From NCBI GenBank assembly GCA_016342355.1, contig JAEINP010000045.1, positions 1-39,922 on the forward strand: 39,922 nt of DNA. The letters are read 5' to 3'. The notes under the pieces were generated by a model. That model was not told where the DNA came from and made no database searches. It was given only the letters and a program-made list of their open reading frames with translations. This document shows, in pieces, positions 36,191 through 39,922 of the stretch (within the stretch, counting starts at the first letter, position 1; each line of letters starts with the position of its first letter). This stretch comes from Desulfatibacillum sp. Its GTDB lineage: Bacteria > Desulfobacterota > Desulfobacteria > Desulfobacterales > Desulfatibacillaceae. The translations under genes were made by a program, and so were the position numbers.

Positions 36191-37050
36191 TGAAATTTTT
36201 CGGCAAAAATAATGACCCGGATCTGAGCTGGGACAAGAACGCACAGGACGCCCTGAAAAAGGCTCCCGTGATGGTGCGCTCCCTGGTGCGGAACAAGGTG
36301 GAGCAAATGGTCCGGGATCAGGGCGGGGACAAGGTTTGCCTCGCGGACTTCCAATTGGCCGAGCAGAAATACCGGAACATGCTTTCCGGCAAGGCCATGG
36401 ATTCCATGAAAGGCAAAATGCCCACACCCAACGAACCCGGGGCGCCCATGGTGGTTTTTTCCTCCTGCCATAATGCCTTGGCCGGATGCCAGAACCCCCT
36501 CATTGACACGGAAGAATGGATTCAGGCCATCAGGGACTGGTCGGAAGTTGAAGGCATTTCGGAGAAGCTCAGGGAGAAGGTCAAAGCCGATACCATCAAA
36601 TTTCATAACAAACTAAAGATATCGGTGTCCGGCTGCCCCAACGGATGCAGCCGGCCCCAGGTCTCTGATCTGGCTGTGGTGGGTTTCTCCAAACCGGTGT
36701 TTGAACTGGAAGAATGCGTGGGCTGCGGCGATTGCGCCGAAAGCTGCCCGGACCACGCCATTATCATGGAAGACGAACGTCCGGTGCGCGATGACGCCAA
36801 ATGCCAGGGCTGCTTTAACTGCACCCAGGCCTGCCCTGCCGGGTGCATAACACTAAGCAGTAGAGGAGGAAGGCTGATGGCGGGCGGCAAGTTAGGCCGC
36901 CACCCTCATCTGGCGGACACGGTGGGTGAGTATGCAAGCCCCCGGGAGGTCATGCCGGTAATAGACAAAATTGTGCAGGCCTTTCTGGAAAAAGGTCGGG
37001 AAGATGAACGCTTTGCGGATTTTTGGATCCGCTGGAATAGGAGGGGATAA
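36190..37050 (+). CDS. PCP_red / siroheme-sulfite-reductase-like / ferredoxin fusion protein
   Basis: Protein of 286 residues. Residues about 10-60 look like a PCP_red domain (SWDKNAQDALKKAPVMVRSL, then KVEQMV). Residues about 85-175 resemble the siroheme/[4Fe-4S] half of sulfite and nitrite reductases: one Cys pair in SSCHNALAGC, spaced C-x6-C rather than the usual C-x5-C, and the second pair in ISVSGCPNGCSRPQVSDLAV (C-x3-C). A two-cluster ferredoxin domain follows (CVGCGDCAESCPDHA, CQGCFNCTQACPAGC). It is shorter than a full reductase, as are the small assimilatory-type sulfite reductases. Reduction of nitrite, NO, hydroxylamine or sulfite is plausible; context favours a nitrogen oxide. Starts and stops overlap both neighbours by one base. 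Confidence 0.82.
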   Translation: MKFFGKNNDPDLSWDKNAQDALKKAPVMVRSLVRNKVEQMVRDQGGDKVCLADFQLAEQKYRNMLSGKAMDSMKGKMPTPNEPGAPMVVFSSCHNALAGCQNPLIDTEEWIQAIRDWSEVEGISEKLREKVKADTIKFHNKLKISVSGCPNGCSRPQVSDLAVVGFSKPVFELEECVGCGDCAESCPDHAIIMEDERPVRDDAKCQGCFNCTQACPAGCITLSSRGGRLMAGGKLGRHPHLADTVGEYASPREVMPVIDKIVQAFLEKGREDERFADFWIRWNRRG

Positions 37051-37784
37051 TGGGAAAAACAATGTGCCCCGGCCAGGATACCATGTTCTGGTCTGCTAAC
37101 GATGTGTTCGAGATTGCGTGCGGCCAGTGCGGCCACCTCATTGAATTCTTCCGGGACGACGCCCGGCGCAGGTGCAGCGAGTGCGGCCACATGGTCAAAA
37201 ACCCCAAACTGAACCTGGGCTGCGCCCTGTGGTGCGAGCACGCCAAGGAATGCCTGGGTTACGATCCCAAGGAAAAACTGGCGGACGGGGAAGGAGGGTC
37301 CTCCCTGGCGGATCAACTGGTGGATGCCATGAAACTCCGGTTTGGTTCGGACGAAAAACGCATCCAACACGCCCTGGACGTCTTGGGCCATGCCCGGGAT
37401 ATCCTGAAAACCGAGCCCGGAGACCCCAAGGTTGTCCTGGCAGCCGCCGTGCTCCACGATATCGGCATCCAGGAAGCGGAAAAGAAACATGGCAGCAACC
37501 GGGGCCGGTACCAGGAACTGGAAGGCCCTCCCATCGCCCGGCCCATTATGGAAGAACTTGGGATGGATAAGGAATCCATCGACCATGTGTGCGAGATCAT
37601 CGGCAACCATCATACGGTCAGGGGAATGGACACTCCGGAATTCCGCATCCTGTGGGACTCGGACTGGCTGGTGAACATCCCGGACGTGTACCAGGGTTTT
37701 GACAAGGAGCAGATGACCAAACTCATCAACAAGGTTTTCAAGACCGAAACGGGCAAGCAAACAGCCCTTCGGCTATACGCATAG
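37050..37784 (+). CDS. Zinc-ribbon HD-domain phosphohydrolase
   Basis: Protein of 244 residues. The N-terminal part (about 1-70) holds Cys pairs CGQCG and CSECG plus CALWCEHAKEC, a probable zinc ribbon or metal site. The HD domain (about 105-215) shows the metal ligands: His in RIQHALDVLGHA, the HD pair in AAVLHDIGIQ, His in IGNHHTV and Asp in LWDSDWL. HD proteins hydrolyse nucleotides or other phosphoesters; the substrate is unknown. The presence in a tightly overlapped hcp operon is not an expected part of that pathway. Its start overlaps the preceding stop (TAATG), and hcp starts 59 bp downstream. Confidence 0.84.
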   Translation: MGKTMCPGQDTMFWSANDVFEIACGQCGHLIEFFRDDARRRCSECGHMVKNPKLNLGCALWCEHAKECLGYDPKEKLADGEGGSSLADQLVDAMKLRFGSDEKRIQHALDVLGHARDILKTEPGDPKVVLAAAVLHDIGIQEAEKKHGSNRGRYQELEGPPIARPIMEELGMDKESIDHVCEIIGNHHTVRGMDTPEFRILWDSDWLVNIPDVYQGFDKEQMTKLINKVFKTETGKQTALRLYA

Positions 37785-37843
37785 ACAAGATTTTTCATTC
37801 AAGTACGTGAACTATACAGCCAACTTAATAAAGGAGACCAAAC

Positions 37844-39454
37844 ATGTTTTGTTATCAATGCGAGCAGACAGCTAAGGGACAAGGATGCGACACCATAGGC
37901 GTGTGCGGCAAAAAGCCGGAAGTATCCGACATGCAGGACCTCCTGGTGTACGCCCTTCGGGGTCTGGCCCAATACGCGGTGGAAGCCCGAAAAAAGGGCG
38001 TTGTGGACAGGGATGTGGACGTGTTCATGTCCAAGGCCCTTTTTTCCACCCTTACCAATGTGAATTTTGACAATGACCGGCTGGCGGATCTGGTGCGCGA
38101 AACCGTGGCCATGCGCGACGCCTGCAAGGCCCAACTGGGCGTGACCCTGGACGGCCCCGCCGCCTTTGTTCCCGCAGCCACCGTGGATGAAATGGTGGCT
38201 CAGGCCGCCAAGGTAGGCCTCAAGGCCGACCCGGACGCCAACCCGGATATCCTGTCCCTCCAGCACATCCTGCTTTTCGGACTCAAAGGGGTTGCGGCCT
38301 ATGCGGACCATGCCGAAATCCTGGGACAAACCGACGACGCCGTGTACGCCTTCCTGCACGAAGCCATGGTAGCCCCGCTGAACAAGGCCTTGGGCCTGGA
38401 AGAATGGGTGGGACTGGTCCTTAAGTGCGGCGAAGTCAACCTGAGAGTCATGGAATTGCTGGACGCCGCCAATACCGGCGCCTACGGCCATCCTGTGCCC
38501 ACGCCTGTCCCCCTGGGCCAGAAGGCTGGCAAGGCCATTCTGGTTTCGGGTCATGACCTCAAAGACCTGGAAGCAGTCCTCAAGCAAAGCCAGGGCAAGG
38601 GAATCAACGTATACACCCATGGGGAAATGCTTCCCTGTCACGGGTATCCCGAACTGAAAAAGTACGCACATTTTTACGGTCATTACGGAACCGCCTGGCA
38701 AAACCAGAAAAAGGAATTCGCCGCGTTCCCCGGCGCCATACTCATGACCACCAACTGCATCCAAAAGCCCAAAGAAGAATACATGGAGAACATCTTCACC
38801 TGCGGCCTGGTGGCCTGGCCCGGAGTGCGCCATATTTCGGACGGGGATTATACCGCCGTCATTGAAAAGGCTCTGGCCATGCCCGGTTTTCCCGCGGACG
38901 TTCCCGGCAAGACGGTCATGGTGGGCTTCGCCCGTAATGCGGTCCTGGGCGTGGCGGACAAGATCATCGAGGCGGTGAAAGGCAAGGATCTTCGGCATTT
39001 CTTCCTGGTGGCGGGATGCGACGGCGCAAAACCCGGCCGCAACTACTACACCGAGTTTGTGGAAAAAGTTCCCTCGGACTGCGTGGTTCTGACCCTGGCC
39101 TGCGGCAAGTTCCGCTTTTTCGACAAGGACCTGGGCGACATCGGCGGCATCCCCCGCCTGTTGGATGTGGGCCAATGTAACGACGCCTATTCGGCCATCC
39201 AGATCGCCGTGGCCCTGGCCGGAGCCTTTGACTGCGGAGTCAACGACCTGCCCTTGTCCATGATCCTTTCCTGGTACGAGCAAAAGGCCGTGGCCATCCT
39301 CCTGACCCTCCTGCACCTGGGGATCAAGGATATCCGCCTGGGGCCCACACTGCCCGCGTTCATCACCCCCAATGTCCTGGACGTGCTGGTGAAAAATTTC
39401 AACATCATGCCCATCACCACCCCGGACGAGGACCTGAAAGCCATATTGGGATAA
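37844..39454 (+). CDS. hcp: Hybrid cluster protein (hydroxylamine reductase/NO-detoxifying)
   Basis: Hcp of 536 residues, a cytosolic Fe-S protein with one cubane cluster and one Fe-S-O hybrid cluster, reported to reduce hydroxylamine and NO. The N-terminal cubane ligands are C3, C6, C15 and C21 (C-x2-C-x8-C-x5-C), the form typical of anaerobes. Hybrid-cluster regions are present: THGEMLPCHGYPEL, MTTNCIQKP, FLVAGCDGAKPGRNY, LTLACGKFRF, DVGQCNDAYSAI and YEQKAV. AAAGGAG precedes the ATG. It is the last gene of the operon behind the HcpR-like site and is followed by a strong terminator. No separate Hcr reductase is present; the ferredoxin-like first gene probably takes that role. Confidence 0.97.
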   Translation: MFCYQCEQTAKGQGCDTIGVCGKKPEVSDMQDLLVYALRGLAQYAVEARKKGVVDRDVDVFMSKALFSTLTNVNFDNDRLADLVRETVAMRDACKAQLGVTLDGPAAFVPAATVDEMVAQAAKVGLKADPDANPDILSLQHILLFGLKGVAAYADHAEILGQTDDAVYAFLHEAMVAPLNKALGLEEWVGLVLKCGEVNLRVMELLDAANTGAYGHPVPTPVPLGQKAGKAILVSGHDLKDLEAVLKQSQGKGINVYTHGEMLPCHGYPELKKYAHFYGHYGTAWQNQKKEFAAFPGAILMTTNCIQKPKEEYMENIFTCGLVAWPGVRHISDGDYTAVIEKALAMPGFPADVPGKTVMVGFARNAVLGVADKIIEAVKGKDLRHFFLVAGCDGAKPGRNYYTEFVEKVPSDCVVLTLACGKFRFFDKDLGDIGGIPRLLDVGQCNDAYSAIQIAVALAGAFDCGVNDLPLSMILSWYEQKAVAILLTLLHLGIKDIRLGPTLPAFITPNVLDVLVKNFNIMPITTPDEDLKAILG

Positions 39455-39515
39455 GGGAAATCCGGCAAGTTGATTGCGGCGGATTTGATCAAACAAACTG
39501 AGAATAATTGACTCA

Positions 39516-39571
39516 GGCCCGGAGTATTACAGGACGCATCCAATCCTGGAATACTTCGGGCCATTTTTTTT
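39516..39571 (+). terminator. Rho-independent terminator of the hcp operon
   Basis: A 13-bp stem (39516-39528 with 39550-39562, one wobble) contains an inner CAGGA/TCCTG stem and is followed by A and eight T. Confidence 0.92.
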
Positions 39572-39748
39572 CTGGCATCCAAGCTCCAATCCAAAGATCC
39601 CCGGACCCCGGCCTTGCCTTAAAGCGGCTGATGCGATAAATTGCCGCCATGATTCATAGCGAATACCGACATATTCTTCCATATGTCACTAAGGGCGGAA
39701 CCCTGATCCGGAAGCAAGTTCCGGAAGTTCCGAGGTCAAAATGCTTGA
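39572..39748. other. Gene-free spacer
   Basis: No supported gene; a short plus-strand frame starting at 39649 runs into the repeats and has no ribosome site. Confidence 0.5.
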
Positions 39749-39825
39749 TTCACACCAAGAGTCATTGCCAAATTCAGTGGAGATCATGCCTGACCGGTCT
39801 TGATCAATTACCCTTTGGGAGAGAT
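39749..39825. repeat. 77-bp direct repeat, unit 1 (period 97 bp)
   Basis: The 77 bases starting TTCACACCAAGAGTCATTGC recur exactly at 39846-39922. The unit contains the palindromes GACCGGTC and TTGATCAA. Confidence 0.93.
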
Positions 39826-39845
39826 AAGTCATGTGTCCCCCGAAT

Positions 39846-39922
39846 TTCACACCAAGAGTCATTGCCAAATTCAGTGGAGATCATGCCTGACCGGTCTTGA
39901 TCAATTACCCTTTGGGAGAGAT
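39846..39922. repeat. 77-bp direct repeat, unit 2 (cut by the window end)
   Basis: Second unit; the 20-bp linker between units (39826-39845) contains GTGTCCCCC followed by GAAT, like the dispersed repeat at 26561-26584. The array may continue beyond the window. Confidence 0.93.

Noticed and set aside
37799-39496. Long open frame on the minus strand (565 codons) opposite hcp
   Set aside because: It is the antisense shadow of a high-confidence gene; its translation is low-complexity, rich in Gly, His and Val, with no ribosome-binding site.
39749-39922. CRISPR array
   Set aside because: Only two long units (77 bp) with a 20-bp linker, no short palindromic repeats of CRISPR type and no cas genes.

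Overview
The window looks like chromosome from an anaerobic sulfate-reducing Desulfobacterota (Desulfobacteraceae-like, for example a Desulfatibacillum relative). The hints are a hybrid-cluster-protein operon with siroheme-type and ferredoxin-type Fe-S proteins behind a TTGACC/GGTCAA palindrome, a Thi4-type thiazole synthase with His in place of the sulfur-donor Cys (the sulfide-using form), DUF3786 and DUF3783 proteins, and exported proteins ending in dockerin-like modules. The assignment is inference from gene content; no rRNA or other taxonomic marker is present.

Layout. 0.1-7 kb: a VWA/OmpA lipoprotein, a DUF3783 protein, a TetR regulator with its own palindromic promoter and a DUF6125-like partner, a DJ-1/PfpI protein, a GNAT acetyltransferase and an orphan Cache-PAS histidine kinase. 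7.3-10.7 kb: two abutting thiamine-diphosphate enzyme genes, the second with a damaged cofactor-binding motif. 10.9-14.9 kb: an exported clostripain-type peptidase with a dockerin-like tail and an exported amidohydrolase. 15.2-20 kb: a SAM methyltransferase, ahcY and metK on the minus strand (the activated methyl cycle), with an RmlD-type reductase diverging from metK. 20.2-24.5 kb: a DUF3786 protein, a YefM/YoeB-type toxin-antitoxin pair, a double-TM2 membrane protein with an unknown exported protein, and a nucleotidyltransferase-fold protein. 24.6-26.2 kb: a TPP riboswitch with terminator controlling thi4-thiE.

26.2-29.6 kb is accessory DNA. About 1.5 kb of gene-free DNA is built of short palindromic and dispersed repeats, followed by overlapping vsr and DNA-cytosine methyltransferase genes, then the decayed 3' end of an RND efflux pump gene that keeps its terminator. 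29.9-35 kb: an exported beta-helix protein with a dockerin-like tail, an SRPBCC-SDR fusion protein and a polytopic membrane protein.

35.3-39.6 kb is the most coherent system: a four-gene operon (ferredoxin-like protein, PCP_red/siroheme-type Fe-S protein, zinc-ribbon HD protein, Hcp). It has a CRP/FNR-type palindrome placed exactly 41.5 bp upstream of the predicted start site and a strong terminator at its end; the likely role is defence against nitrosative stress. The window ends inside a 97-bp-period direct repeat. I found no CRISPR array, tRNA or rRNA gene and no intact transposase. The strongest candidates for something new are the asymmetric ThDP-enzyme pair and the extended hcp operon.
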